Below are positions 44,878-53,847 of a stretch of 64,000 nt of DNA, in pieces. Position 1 is the first letter of the stretch. Each line of letters opens with the position of its first letter. Where the stretch lies: assembly GCA_031291035.1 (NCBI GenBank), contig JAISLI010000017.1, positions 93,716 to 157,715 on the forward strand. The letters are read 5' to 3'. Position numbers and translations under genes: made by a program. This stretch comes from Desulfovibrio sp. (GTDB lineage: Bacteria > Desulfobacterota > Desulfovibrionia > Desulfovibrionales > Desulfovibrionaceae). The notes below the pieces were generated by a model. The model worked only from the letters and a program-made list of their open reading frames with translations. It did not search any database and was not told where the DNA came from.

Positions 44878-46240
44878 CAGGGCTTTCCAGAAAGCTGGGG
44901 CCAAGCCGTGTGATGGTGCCCGCGCCCAGCGTCAGCAGCACATCCCCGGCTTTGAGCTGCGCCGGGAGATCGCGCGTCAGCGCGTCCAGCGTCTGAAAGA
45001 GAATCACGGGGGTTGTGGACACCTGCCGAATTCCCTGGGCAAGGCTTTGCCCTGAAACGCCGGGAACCGGTTTTTCTCCCGCCGGGTATATTTCCGTCAG
45101 CAGAAGCAGGTCCACAGCGTCAAAAGCCCTGCAGAACTCTCCGAAAAGCGCCTGCGTGCGCGTAAAACGGTGCGGCTGAAACGCCGCCACAAGGCGGCGT
45201 CCGGGAAATACCTGACGCACCGCGGCAAGGGTCGCCGCGATTTCTGCGGGATGGTGTCCGTAATCGTCCACCACCGTAACGCCGTTTTTTTCGCCCTTGA
45301 GCTCAAAACGCCGGGCCACGCCGGCAAAAGTCTTCAGACCGCGAACGCAATCCTGAAAGGAGATACCCGCCTCCAGAGCGGCGCCGACAGCTCCGAGAGC
45401 GTTGAGGACATTATGGCGTCCCGGCTGGGGCAGGCTGACTTCCCCCAATTTTTCGCCGTCAAGCCACACTTCAAAAAAATTCCGCATGGCGCAGGAGACG
45501 GGTACGGCGCGCAGGCGGTTTTCGACGCCGAAACCATACGTCATGAGGGGACGCTTGACGCCGGGCAAAAGGGCGCGGACGCCCGGATCGTCGCCGCAGA
45601 CCACATTGACGCCGTAAAAGGGCACCTTGTTCATAAACTGCACAAAGGCCGCGTCTATGGCCTCCCTAGTTTTATAGTAATCCAGATGATCGGCATCCAC
45701 ATTGGTGACGATATTGATGATGGGCAGCAGACAGAGGAAGGAGCCGTCCGATTCATCGGCCTCGGCAATAAGGTATTCGCCGCGCCCCAGGTGGGCGTTG
45801 GCCCCGTAAACATTGAGCCGCCCTCCTATGATTACGGTGGGGTCAAGGCCGGCCGCATCAAAAATGCATGCCGCCAGCGAGGTCGTGGTGGTTTTGCCGT
45901 GCGTCCCGGCTATGGCAATGCCCTGACGCAGACGCATAAGCTCGGCCAGCATTTCCGCGCGGGGGATGACGGCTATGTTCCGCCGGCGGGCCTCCTCCAC
46001 TTCGGGATTGTCCGCGGCAACGGCCGTGGATTTCACAAGCACCTGCACGTCGCCCACATTTCCGGCGGTATGCCCTGTAACCACTGTCGCGCCGAGCAGG
46101 CGCAAATGCTTGACCACGGCCGAATCAGCCAGATCGGAGCCGGAAATTTCATACCCGAGATTCAACAGAATTTCGGCAATGCCGCTCATTCCCGCTCCGC
46201 CTATGCCCACCATGTGAATACGCCGGACTTTATTTTTCAT
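44870..46240 (-). CDS. murC: UDP-N-acetylmuramate--L-alanine ligase MurC
   Basis: This 456-aa ATP-dependent ligase adds L-Ala to UDP-MurNAc, the first step of the stem peptide. Mur-ligase signatures are [33 protein letters not shown] (P-loop), EADESDGSF and [17 protein letters not shown] 46240 ([10 protein letters not shown]) is the family-like start; the frame is open 15 codons further. The ribosome site is weak. A 60-bp AT-rich gap separates it from murG, the widest gap in this part of the cluster. Confidence 0.95.
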   Translation of the reverse strand: MKNKVRRIHMVGIGGAGMSGIAEILLNLGYEISGSDLADSAVVKHLRLLGATVVTGHTAGNVGDVQVLVKSTAVAADNPEVEEARRRNIAVIPRAEMLAELMRLRQGIAIAGTHGKTTTTSLAACIFDAAGLDPTVIIGGRLNVYGANAHLGRGEYLIAEADESDGSFLCLLPIINIVTNVDADHLDYYKTREAIDAAFVQFMNKVPFYGVNVVCGDDPGVRALLPGVKRPLMTYGFGVENRLRAVPVSCAMRNFFEVWLDGEKLGEVSLPQPGRHNVLNALGAVGAALEAGISFQDCVRGLKTFAGVARRFELKGEKNGVTVVDDYGHHPAEIAATLAAVRQVFPGRRLVAAFQPHRFTRTQALFGEFCRAFDAVDLLLLTEIYPAGEKPVPGVSGQSLAQGIRQVSTTPVILFQTLDALTRDLPAQLKAGDVLLTLGAGTITRLGPSFLESPDA

Positions 46241-46300
46241 GATATGGTATTTATTAAAAAAATTAAAACAAAAATCCTGTGTCAACGCGCATGCGGCAGC

Positions 46301-47377
46301 CTATTCCCCGGCCGGCGCGACCTCCCGCAAAACAGCGATTACCCGCGTCGCCGCATCCGGGCGGGCCATCCCCAACGCCGCAAGGGACATCCGTCCGCGC
46401 CGTTCTTCATTCTCAAGCAGCTCAAGCAGCAATTCCCCGGCCCTGTCCGGGCGCAGCCCGGATTCGGGAAGCAGCACGGCCGCGCCCGCCTTTTCCAGAA
46501 TGCGGGCATTATGTGTCTGATGGTCATACGCGGCGTACGGAAACGGCACAAGAACAGCGGGCAGCCCCGCTACGCACAGTTCCGCCGTGGTGCTTGCGCC
46601 GGCCCGGCACATGACCAGATCCGCCCAGCGGTACGCTTCCGCCATATCGTCAATGAACGCGCTCACGCACTTGGGGGAATAACCCGCCGACGCGTAGGCC
46701 CGCCGGGTGTCATGCTCATCGTTTCTTCCGCTCTGGTGACGTATCTCCACGCCCGCGGCAGCCAGACGAGGCAGGATTTCCGACAGAAGGACGTTCAGCG
46801 CCCTGGCCCCTTGCGAACCGCCCAAAACAAGCAGACGCCGCGTCCGATGCCCGCGGGTTTCACGGCCCGCGGCGCGGATGCCCGCGCGAACCGGGTTGCC
46901 GGTCAGGACGCATTTTGTTCGGGCAAAACCCGGCGTGCCAGGCCAGGAAAGGCAGACACGCCGGGCAAATCTGCCCATAAGGCGATTGCTCGCGCCGGCC
47001 GCGGCATTCTGTTCATGAAGGACAGACGGCACGCCAAGCAGAGCGGCCGCCAGCATTGGGGCAAAGGAGGCATATCCGCCGAAGCCCAGCACGACTTGCG
47101 GCTTGCAGCGCCGGACTATGCCCGCGGCTTTGGCGACCGCCGCGGCCATCATGCCGGCGGCCGCAACGGCGCGCGGGCCGCGGCCGAGAACGCCGCGCAC
47201 CGGCAGCCCCTCGAAAGATATGTCTTTCTCCCGCATGATTTCCTTTTCCGGCCCATAAAGGGAACCCACAAATTTCAGACGCAGACCGGGATATTGCCGC
47301 CGCATCTCTTCAGCCACGGCAAGGGCGGGAAAAATGTGCCCGCCCGTGCCGCCGGTGGTCAGGATGACGTTTCTCAC
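46301..47377 (-). CDS. murG: UDP-GlcNAc transferase MurG
   Basis: This 358-aa peripheral membrane glycosyltransferase makes lipid II from lipid I. It has VILTTGGTGGHIFPALAVAEEMR, GFGGYASFAPMLAAALLGVPSVLHEQNAAAG, LVLGGSQGARALN and RAGASTTAELCVAGLPAVLVPFPYAA. The start is a GTG at 47377 whose TG is shared with the ftsW stop codon (GTGA), with GAGGAC upstream. The open frame continues far upstream through ftsW, but that part has no MurG sequence. Confidence 0.95.
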   Translation of the reverse strand: MRNVILTTGGTGGHIFPALAVAEEMRRQYPGLRLKFVGSLYGPEKEIMREKDISFEGLPVRGVLGRGPRAVAAAGMMAAAVAKAAGIVRRCKPQVVLGFGGYASFAPMLAAALLGVPSVLHEQNAAAGASNRLMGRFARRVCLSWPGTPGFARTKCVLTGNPVRAGIRAAGRETRGHRTRRLLVLGGSQGARALNVLLSEILPRLAAAGVEIRHQSGRNDEHDTRRAYASAGYSPKCVSAFIDDMAEAYRWADLVMCRAGASTTAELCVAGLPAVLVPFPYAAYDHQTHNARILEKAGAAVLLPESGLRPDRAGELLLELLENEERRGRMSLAALGMARPDAATRVIAVLREVAPAGE

Positions 47378-48534
47378 CGCGAGCTTGTCCTCGAATAATT
47401 CATAAGCAGCCCGATACAAATCATGGTGGCGACAAGACTGCTGCCTCCGTAGCTTATGAGCGGCATGGGCACGCCCTTGGGCGGCGCCACGCCCATAACC
47501 ACGGCGAGATTCACCACCGCTCCCATACCCAGAATGACCGTCAGCCCAAAGGCGGTAAAGCGGTCGCGCAGGTTTGTCTGGCCCATGACAATGCGGTAAC
47601 AACGCCAGAAGAGAAGGGCAAACATCGCCATGACAAGGCTCAGGCCCACAAAGCCCGTTTCCTCGGCCAGCACGGACATGATGAAGTCGGTATGAGTTTC
47701 CGGAAGAAAAAACATCTTTTGCCTGCTCGCCCCGATTCCCTGGCCGAAAAAGCTGCCCGAACCGATGGCAAGCAGGGACTGCGCCAACTGGTATCCTGTA
47801 TTCTGAAAGTCCTGAAACGGATCCAGAAAGGCCAGAAGACGGCGCACGCGGTATGGAGAGGCTATGGCTAGGGCCAAGGTGCCGGCGCAGGCCAAAGTGA
47901 CGGAAAAGAAAATATAGATAAAACGTGTGCCCCCGGCAATACACATGAAAAACAAAAGACCGGACAATATTACGGCGCTGCCGAAATCCGGCTGCAGCAG
48001 AAGCAGCGCGCAGAAAAGGCCTGTCACGGCAAAAGGCGGGATGACGCCGCGGCTGAAGGTTTTTATCAAATCCTGCTTTGCGCTCATGAAGTAGGCGAGA
48101 TACAGCACCAGGGCAATTTTGACAAATTCCATGGGTTGCAGGGATACAGGCCCCAGGGGAATCCAGCGTTTTGCGCCGTTGATGGCCGGAACAACCGGCG
48201 AAAGGGTGACGAGCAGTAAAAGAAGCGACGCGAAGATGGCGGGATACTGCAGTTTGTACAGCCACTCCCTCGGGACAAGCGCGGCTCCCCACAGGGTTAT
48301 TCCGCCGGCCGCGGCAAAAATCAGCTGGCGTTTGAAAAAGTAATATTTGTCGCCGGCGTATTCCTCGGCCTTTATCCCGCTGGCCGAGAGCACCATGACG
48401 AGCCCGATGCCGAGAATGACCAGCGTGACGACGAATATCCACCAGTCAAACCTCCCCGCTCCTTTTGTGAGGGTCTTGCCCGGCCCGCTCATGCCTCTGC
48501 CGGAGAACGGTCTTTCAAGGAAAAAATTTTTCAT
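47374..48534 (-). CDS. ftsW: septal peptidoglycan polymerase FtsW
   Basis: This 386-aa SEDS-family glycosyltransferase polymerises lipid II at the septum with FtsI. It has about ten transmembrane helices with characteristic segments VMVLSASGIKAEEYAGDKYYFFKRQ, GPVSLQPMEFVKIALVLYLAYF, LLLQPDFGSAVILSG, SNNTGYQ-like FQNTGYQLAQSLLAIGSG and PLISYGGSSLVATMI. ATG 48534 overlaps the murD stop codon (ATGA). The 30-residue N-terminal extension is Gly/Lys-rich and cytoplasmic. Confidence 0.95.
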   Translation of the reverse strand: MKNFFLERPFSGRGMSGPGKTLTKGAGRFDWWIFVVTLVILGIGLVMVLSASGIKAEEYAGDKYYFFKRQLIFAAAGGITLWGAALVPREWLYKLQYPAIFASLLLLLVTLSPVVPAINGAKRWIPLGPVSLQPMEFVKIALVLYLAYFMSAKQDLIKTFSRGVIPPFAVTGLFCALLLLQPDFGSAVILSGLLFFMCIAGGTRFIYIFFSVTLACAGTLALAIASPYRVRRLLAFLDPFQDFQNTGYQLAQSLLAIGSGSFFGQGIGASRQKMFFLPETHTDFIMSVLAEETGFVGLSLVMAMFALLFWRCYRIVMGQTNLRDRFTAFGLTVILGMGAVVNLAVVMGVAPPKGVPMPLISYGGSSLVATMICIGLLMNYSRTSSR

Positions 48535-49841
48535 GGCAGGACTTCCACGATGTGTTTGAAATCATCGCCCCGGGCCATATAATCGGCATAGAGGTCAAAA
48601 CTTGAGGTGGCGGGCGCGAGCAGAACCGCGTCACCTTTCCGGGCGTGGGCGCTGAGCAGCCGCACCGCCGGCTCCAGCATCTCATGCCAGGTGACGGGGA
48701 CGACCCCCTGCCATGCTTCTTCAAATTTTTCCCGGCTTGCGCCGAACAATGCCACCTCGACAACGCGCGCCTTGACAAGATCCCGCAACTCCGACAGATT
48801 CCCGCCCTTGAACTTGCCGCCGCACAGAAGCCTCACAGGCTGCTCCAGAGCCTGCAATGCCACCCGCAGGGCGGCGACGGTGGTGCATTTTGAGTCATTT
48901 ATATATGTGACGCTCCTGTGCCTCCGCACAATCTCCAGGCGATGCGGCAATGGCCTGAATCCGGCCACGGCCGCTCCGGCCTTGTCTTCCCTGACGCCGA
49001 AAAAACGGCAGGCCTGCCAGGCGGCTTCCATATTTACCTTGTTATGCGGGCCCAGAAGACGGCACTTTGTAAACCGCCCCTTGTTTTCAACGTATATCTG
49101 ACGGGCTTGCAGGCGAAAGTCGCCGGCCAGCGGTTTGAGTTCCGCCCCCAGAACGGCCAGATCCCCTTCCTCCTGACAACGGAAGAGACGGAATTTGGCT
49201 TCGACGTATTCGCGCATGTCCTCGTGATAGTCCAGATGATTGGAGGAAATATTCAGGAGCACGCCCACGCGGGGGTGAAAAGTGGAGCAGGTTTGCAACT
49301 GGAAACTGGACAGTTCCAGAACCAGCACGTCCGCATGCCGCCCGCTGAGGAGGTATTCTGAAAGCGGAGTACCGATATTGCCCCCCAAAAATACCGTGTA
49401 ACCCTGTGCCTGGAGCATGGCGGCGGCCAGGGAGGCGGTGGTGGTTTTCCCGCTGGTGCCGGTAACGGCGAGGACTGGTTCCCCGTCGAGATACCGCCAG
49501 GCCAGTTCCGTCTCCGCAAGGATTTCCGGCCGCTTTGTCCTTTTTTCCACTCCGACGAACCGCTCAAGTCTGGAGGCGGGAATGCCGGGACTGGGCACAA
49601 TGAAGGCCGAATTTTCGAAATGCTCCGGCCTGTGCTCTCCCACAACAAGCTCAATTCCCAACTCGTCGAGCCGCGCTTTGATGCCGGCGGGGACCGCGGC
49701 GGCATCATGCTCCAGAAGACGCACGCGCCCTCCCCTGCCGGCGAGGAGGCGCGCCGCGGCGAGGCCGGAGCGCCCGGCCCCCACCACCACCGCAAGTTCT
49801 CCCGGGCGCGGGCGTCTTCCGCGAATATTGTCCGGTGCCAT
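48531..49841 (-). CDS. murD: UDP-N-acetylmuramoylalanine--D-glutamate ligase MurD
   Basis: This 436-aa Mur ligase adds D-Glu to UDP-MurNAc-L-Ala. It has AVVVGAGRSGLAAARLLAGRGGRVRLLEHD (N-terminal domain), LAVTGTSGKTTTASLAAAML (P-loop), LELSSFQLQT, NISSNHLDYH and INDSKCTTVAALRVAL. ATG 49841 has GGGGAGAAAGG upstream. It lies between mraY (41 bp) and ftsW (4-bp overlap). Confidence 0.95.
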   Translation of the reverse strand: MAPDNIRGRRPRPGELAVVVGAGRSGLAAARLLAGRGGRVRLLEHDAAAVPAGIKARLDELGIELVVGEHRPEHFENSAFIVPSPGIPASRLERFVGVEKRTKRPEILAETELAWRYLDGEPVLAVTGTSGKTTTASLAAAMLQAQGYTVFLGGNIGTPLSEYLLSGRHADVLVLELSSFQLQTCSTFHPRVGVLLNISSNHLDYHEDMREYVEAKFRLFRCQEEGDLAVLGAELKPLAGDFRLQARQIYVENKGRFTKCRLLGPHNKVNMEAAWQACRFFGVREDKAGAAVAGFRPLPHRLEIVRRHRSVTYINDSKCTTVAALRVALQALEQPVRLLCGGKFKGGNLSELRDLVKARVVEVALFGASREKFEEAWQGVVPVTWHEMLEPAVRLLSAHARKGDAVLLAPATSSFDLYADYMARGDDFKHIVEVLP

Positions 49842-49882
49842 CCTTTCTCCCCAAAACAGTTTTTCAAATCCTCACAGCGGGG

Positions 49883-50959
49883 TCAACGCAATTTCAATAC
49901 GGAAAGCGCAACCAGCCCCAACAGAATGGAGGTGATCCAGAAACGTATGATGATTTTCGATTCAGGCACGCCCTTCAGTTCAAAATGATGATGCAGGGGA
50001 GCCATGCGAAAAATGCGTTTGCCGCCTGTCCAACGAAAGTACCCCACCTGGAGTATAACCGAGAGCGTTTCCACAACAAAAAGCCCGCCCACAACCGCCA
50101 ACACCAGTTCCTGTTTACAGAGCAGGGCAAGATAGCCCAGCGTGCCGCCAAGGCTCAGGGAGCCTACATCGCCCATAAAAACCTGGGCCGGATAGGCGTT
50201 AAACCACAAAAATCCCAGGCCGGCGCCGACAAGCGCCGCGCAGAATACCGTCACCTCACCGACGCCGGGGATATACGGCACCAGCAAGTACGTGGAAAAA
50301 CGTGCATTTCCCGTCACATACAGAAATACGGAAAAGACGATAAAAGCCACAACCGCGGGCCCGACAGCGAGGCCGTCCAGACCGTCCGTCAGGTTGACCG
50401 CATTGGAGGCCGCCACCATGACAAAAACGCCGAAAGGCAGGTAGAGCGGACCGATATCCGGGTTAATGTCTTTGAAAAAAGGGATGGTCAGACGGCTGCT
50501 GTAGTCGGGATTCGCGTAGAGCAGGCACATGGCGGCAAGGGCGACAAAAATCTGGCCGGATATTTTCACCCGGCCGGAAATTCCCCTGTTCTCGCGGCGG
50601 TGCAGCTTTGAAAAATCGTCGCAGAAACCCACTAGGCCAAAAGCGGTGAACACTAGGGAGACCTGCCAGATATGGCGGTTCGTCAAATCCGCCCAGAGCA
50701 GCAGGCTGCAAGCGAGCGAGGTCATTATAAGCAGGCCGCCCATGGTGGGGGTGCCCGCTTTGGCGGCATGGTTTTTCACATCCTCATGGATGAATTGCCC
50801 ACATTTGACGCGGCGCAGCCATGCGATAAAACGCGGACCTATCAGAATGGAGACGACAAGCGCTGTTATCAGGGCGGCAAGGGACCGGAACGTGATGTAT
50901 CTGAAAACGTTGAACAGCGTCCACTCGGAAGCGAGTGGCGCAAGCAGGTTATAGAACAT
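49883..50959 (-). CDS. mraY: phospho-N-acetylmuramoyl-pentapeptide transferase MraY
   Basis: This 358-aa polytopic enzyme transfers phospho-MurNAc-pentapeptide to undecaprenyl phosphate (lipid I). It has [32 protein letters not shown] (the DDxxK-like catalytic Asp pair), [34 protein letters not shown] and [13 protein letters not shown] start at ATG 50959, with GGAGAGG ending 6 bp upstream and a 358-aa length typical of the family. It overlaps the end of murF by 11 bp. Confidence 0.95.
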   Translation of the reverse strand: MFYNLLAPLASEWTLFNVFRYITFRSLAALITALVVSILIGPRFIAWLRRVKCGQFIHEDVKNHAAKAGTPTMGGLLIMTSLACSLLLWADLTNRHIWQVSLVFTAFGLVGFCDDFSKLHRRENRGISGRVKISGQIFVALAAMCLLYANPDYSSRLTIPFFKDINPDIGPLYLPFGVFVMVAASNAVNLTDGLDGLAVGPAVVAFIVFSVFLYVTGNARFSTYLLVPYIPGVGEVTVFCAALVGAGLGFLWFNAYPAQVFMGDVGSLSLGGTLGYLALLCKQELVLAVVGGLFVVETLSVILQVGYFRWTGGKRIFRMAPLHHHFELKGVPESKIIIRFWITSILLGLVALSVLKLR

Positions 50960-52403
50960 CCTCATCCTCTCCGGGTGTTTTGCCTGTCGCATCCCGTCCG
51001 GCGCGACAGCGGGCGCAAAATTCCGCATATTCCTCTTCCAGCCTGTTGCGGCGCGACCCTTTGAACAGGATTACCCCTCCCCTCCCATCCGGGTTTTTGT
51101 CATGCAGCAGCCCCTGTACGGCCGCGATAAAATTTCCCCTTTCCCCGATGACGGCAAACGGCCCCGCATAGCCGCTCTTTTTCAGGCCGGAGAGAATATC
51201 CGGGGCATGTCCGCCTTTCCACAGCACGCCGGCGGGGGCGAGTTTCGCCAGATGAAGGCCAAGTTTTTCATGTTCGCTTGCCGCCGCGTCGCCAAGTTCC
51301 AGCATTTCTCCCAGCACCGGCACAAAGGCGCGCCCTTCCGCCAGCTCCGAGGCGGCGTCCAGCATGCGCCGCATTGACAGGGGATTTGCATTGTACGTGT
51401 CGTCAATGACATCCCATCCGCCGAAATGTTTACGGGAAAAACGCCGGGCGGGCATTGCGGCGCGCCGAAAGCCGGCGGCGATTTCATCGCCGGAAAGCCC
51501 CATCAGGTGAGCGGCGGCCGCCGCCGCTATGCAGTTTTCCGCGCCGAATTCTCCGCGAAAGGGAGCGACAACGCTTGTCCATTCCCCGTCAAGGCAAAGG
51601 CGGTAGCGGCCGGACACGCCGTCCGGGCCGTCATGGCGCGGCGCGGGCCCTTCATAGACGGCGTAATATTTCACTGAAGCATCCCCGGCGCTGAAAAAAT
51701 GCAGCGTCGCACCGGTTGCCGCAGCTTCACGCACAAGGTCGGGATAGTCGGCGCTTATAAGCCCGCAGCCGCCCGGAGCCAGACAGCGGAGCAGCGCGGC
51801 CTTGTGGGCCGCAACACCCCCGGCGCCAAGTCTTTCGGTGTGCCCCATGCCCGCGTTGAGAATCAGGCCCATGTCCGGGCGCAGGATTTCGCCCAATTCT
51901 TCCATGTCGCCTTCCCGGCTGATTCCGGCCTCCATCACCCAGAAATCCTCATCTCCGTCCGTCGTCAGCACGGCGCGGGGCATGCCTATCTGATTGTTGA
52001 AATTGAGGGCATTGCGCGCGGTTTTGCCGCGCACCGCCAGAAGTTGCGCCAGAAGTTCCTTCAGTGTCGTCTTGCCGGCGGTTCCTGTGACGCCCGTGAC
52101 CTTTGCCCGTGCGGAGCGCCGCCAGTATGCGGCGAGCCTGCCGAGAGCCCGGATCGTGTCCCGCACCCGCAAAACCGGCGCCTTCGTCCGGGGCAATGCC
52201 CTTGAAGCCAGAACGGCCGCGGCCCCCGCTTCTTCGGCCTGACGGACAAAGTCGTGCCCGTCCGCATGTTCCCCCCGGATGCAGACAAACAGGGCTCCGG
52301 GCTTTACCTCGCGGCTGTCCGTCGCCACGGATGTCAAAAGTCTGTCCCCGCAACGTGGCGCAAGACCAAGCCAGGCGGCCGCTTCATGATATTTCAGCCG
52401 CAT
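50949..52403 (-). CDS. murF: UDP-N-acetylmuramoyl-tripeptide--D-alanyl-D-alanine ligase MurF
   Basis: This 484-aa ligase adds D-Ala-D-Ala to complete the pentapeptide. It has [46 protein letters not shown] (P-loop), [31 protein letters not shown] and [16 protein letters not shown]. It overlaps murE by 10 bp upstream and mraY by 11 bp downstream. Confidence 0.95.
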   Translation of the reverse strand: MRLKYHEAAAWLGLAPRCGDRLLTSVATDSREVKPGALFVCIRGEHADGHDFVRQAEEAGAAAVLASRALPRTKAPVLRVRDTIRALGRLAAYWRRSARAKVTGVTGTAGKTTLKELLAQLLAVRGKTARNALNFNNQIGMPRAVLTTDGDEDFWVMEAGISREGDMEELGEILRPDMGLILNAGMGHTERLGAGGVAAHKAALLRCLAPGGCGLISADYPDLVREAAATGATLHFFSAGDASVKYYAVYEGPAPRHDGPDGVSGRYRLCLDGEWTSVVAPFRGEFGAENCIAAAAAAHLMGLSGDEIAAGFRRAAMPARRFSRKHFGGWDVIDDTYNANPLSMRRMLDAASELAEGRAFVPVLGEMLELGDAAASEHEKLGLHLAKLAPAGVLWKGGHAPDILSGLKKSGYAGPFAVIGERGNFIAAVQGLLHDKNPDGRGGVILFKGSRRNRLEEEYAEFCARCRAGRDATGKTPGEDEDVL

Positions 52404-53845
52404 CGGAGCAACTCCCGCACAACTTCCTGATCGCTGTAATGGTGCTTTACGCCCCGGATGATCTGATAGTCCTCATGACCTTTGCCGGCGATCAGCAGGG
52501 CGTCATTTTCTGTCAGCATCTTCAGGGCGAGGGCGGTGGCTTTGTGGCGGTCCCGCTCCACATGCGCCTCGCGCGCTCCTGCCAGACCGGGCAGCACATC
52601 GTCGATAATGGCCTGCGGATTCTCAAAACGCGGATTGTCGGACGTCAGAACGGCCACGTCGGAATAACGGGCCACCGCCTCGCCCATCAGCGGGCGCTTT
52701 GCCCTGTCGCGATTTCCGCCGCAGCCGAAGACAGTGACAATCCGGACAAACCCGGCGTCGCGCAGGGCTTTGAGCGCGTTTACAAGGGCGTCGGGAGTGT
52801 GGGCGTAATCCACAAAGATATTCAACCCCGCGGAGTTGCCTATCCGCTCCAGCCGTCCGCTCACGCCGGAAAATGCCTCCAGCGCCGAAAAATCTTCCGG
52901 GGAAAGCCCCAGTTTGAGCCCAAGCGCCTGGACCGCCAAAAGATTGGATGCGTTGAAGCCGCCCACCAGGGGGGAAACAAGGCTCCAGGCGAGGTTTTTA
53001 TACCGCATCCGCAGATGAAGCCCCCGGGGCCCGGAAGCCGCTATCTCCCCTTCCAGACGCGGCTCGCGGTCGCGGCGCTCAAGCCCGAAGGACAGAGCGG
53101 AAGGGCAAAGGTCAAGCAGGCGGCGGCCGAAACTGTCGTCGCTGTTCACGGACATGGCTTTGTCCCGTTGCGGCAGATTCAGGAAAAGTTTCGCTTTGGC
53201 CGCGAAATAGCTTTCAATATCCTGGTGATAGTCCAGGTGGTCCTGGGTAAGGTTGGTAAAAACGGCCCCGTCAAAAGGGATGCCGTAAACACGCTGCTGT
53301 TCCAGGGCATGGGAAGATACCTCCATTACGGCCACGGTCACGCCCGCATCCGCCATGCCGCCAAGCAGCGAATGCAGGGTCAGGGTGTCCGGCGTCGTCA
53401 ACGGCGCCGTCCGGGAATATCCCGGCCACCGGTAGGCAATCGTGCCGACAACGCCCACCTTTTCGCCGGCCGCGGCGAGGAGGCTCTCCAGCAGGCAGGA
53501 AACGGTCGTTTTCCCGTTTGTGCCCGTAACACCGAAAATTTTCAGGGGGAGACTGTCCGTGCGCCAACGCGCCTGAGCCAGCCGCCAAAGAGCTTCGCGG
53601 GGGTTGTCGTGATATATGATCCGGCAATTTTTCGCCGCCGTCAAAATTTCCGCCCCCACATCCGGCCGGCAGACGATAAAGGCGGCGCCGGCTTTGGCCG
53701 CCGCCGGAATGTAACGCGCGCCGTCTTCGGTTTCGCCGGGCACAGCCGTAAAAATGTCGCCCGGCCGCACTTCGCGGGAATCGGAACGCGGTTCGCCCCT
53801 GCCGTCGCGGCAGGCCTCAAGAAGTCCGGCGAAATCCGGTGACAT
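52394..53845 (-). CDS. murE: UDP-N-acetylmuramoyl-tripeptide synthetase MurE (meso-diaminopimelate-adding)
   Basis: This 483-aa ligase adds the third stem residue. It has SDSREVRPGDIFTAVPGE, FGVTGTNGKTTVSCLLESLL (P-loop), EVSSHALEQQRV, NLTQDHLDYHQDIESYF and, near the C-terminus, TSDNPRFENPQAI. The DNPR motif is the signature of meso-DAP specificity, as in most Gram-negative bacteria. I start at ATG 53845 (MSPDFAGLL), which has GGAG upstream; an ATG 21 bp earlier lies inside ftsI and has none. Confidence 0.95.
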   Translation of the reverse strand: MSPDFAGLLEACRDGRGEPRSDSREVRPGDIFTAVPGETEDGARYIPAAAKAGAAFIVCRPDVGAEILTAAKNCRIIYHDNPREALWRLAQARWRTDSLPLKIFGVTGTNGKTTVSCLLESLLAAAGEKVGVVGTIAYRWPGYSRTAPLTTPDTLTLHSLLGGMADAGVTVAVMEVSSHALEQQRVYGIPFDGAVFTNLTQDHLDYHQDIESYFAAKAKLFLNLPQRDKAMSVNSDDSFGRRLLDLCPSALSFGLERRDREPRLEGEIAASGPRGLHLRMRYKNLAWSLVSPLVGGFNASNLLAVQALGLKLGLSPEDFSALEAFSGVSGRLERIGNSAGLNIFVDYAHTPDALVNALKALRDAGFVRIVTVFGCGGNRDRAKRPLMGEAVARYSDVAVLTSDNPRFENPQAIIDDVLPGLAGAREAHVERDRHKATALALKMLTENDALLIAGKGHEDYQIIRGVKHHYSDQEVVRELLRCG

Positions 53846-53847
53846 GC

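Noticed and set aside
45170..47398. 742-codon plus-strand frame across murC and murG
   Set aside because: It is antisense to two clear Mur enzymes, has His/Gly/Arg-rich composition and no domain; a shadow frame in GC-rich DNA.
47378..48442. Extended MurG frame upstream of its GTG
   Set aside because: The extra 355 codons lie in ftsW in another frame and have no MurG similarity; GTG 47377 overlaps the ftsW stop in the usual way.
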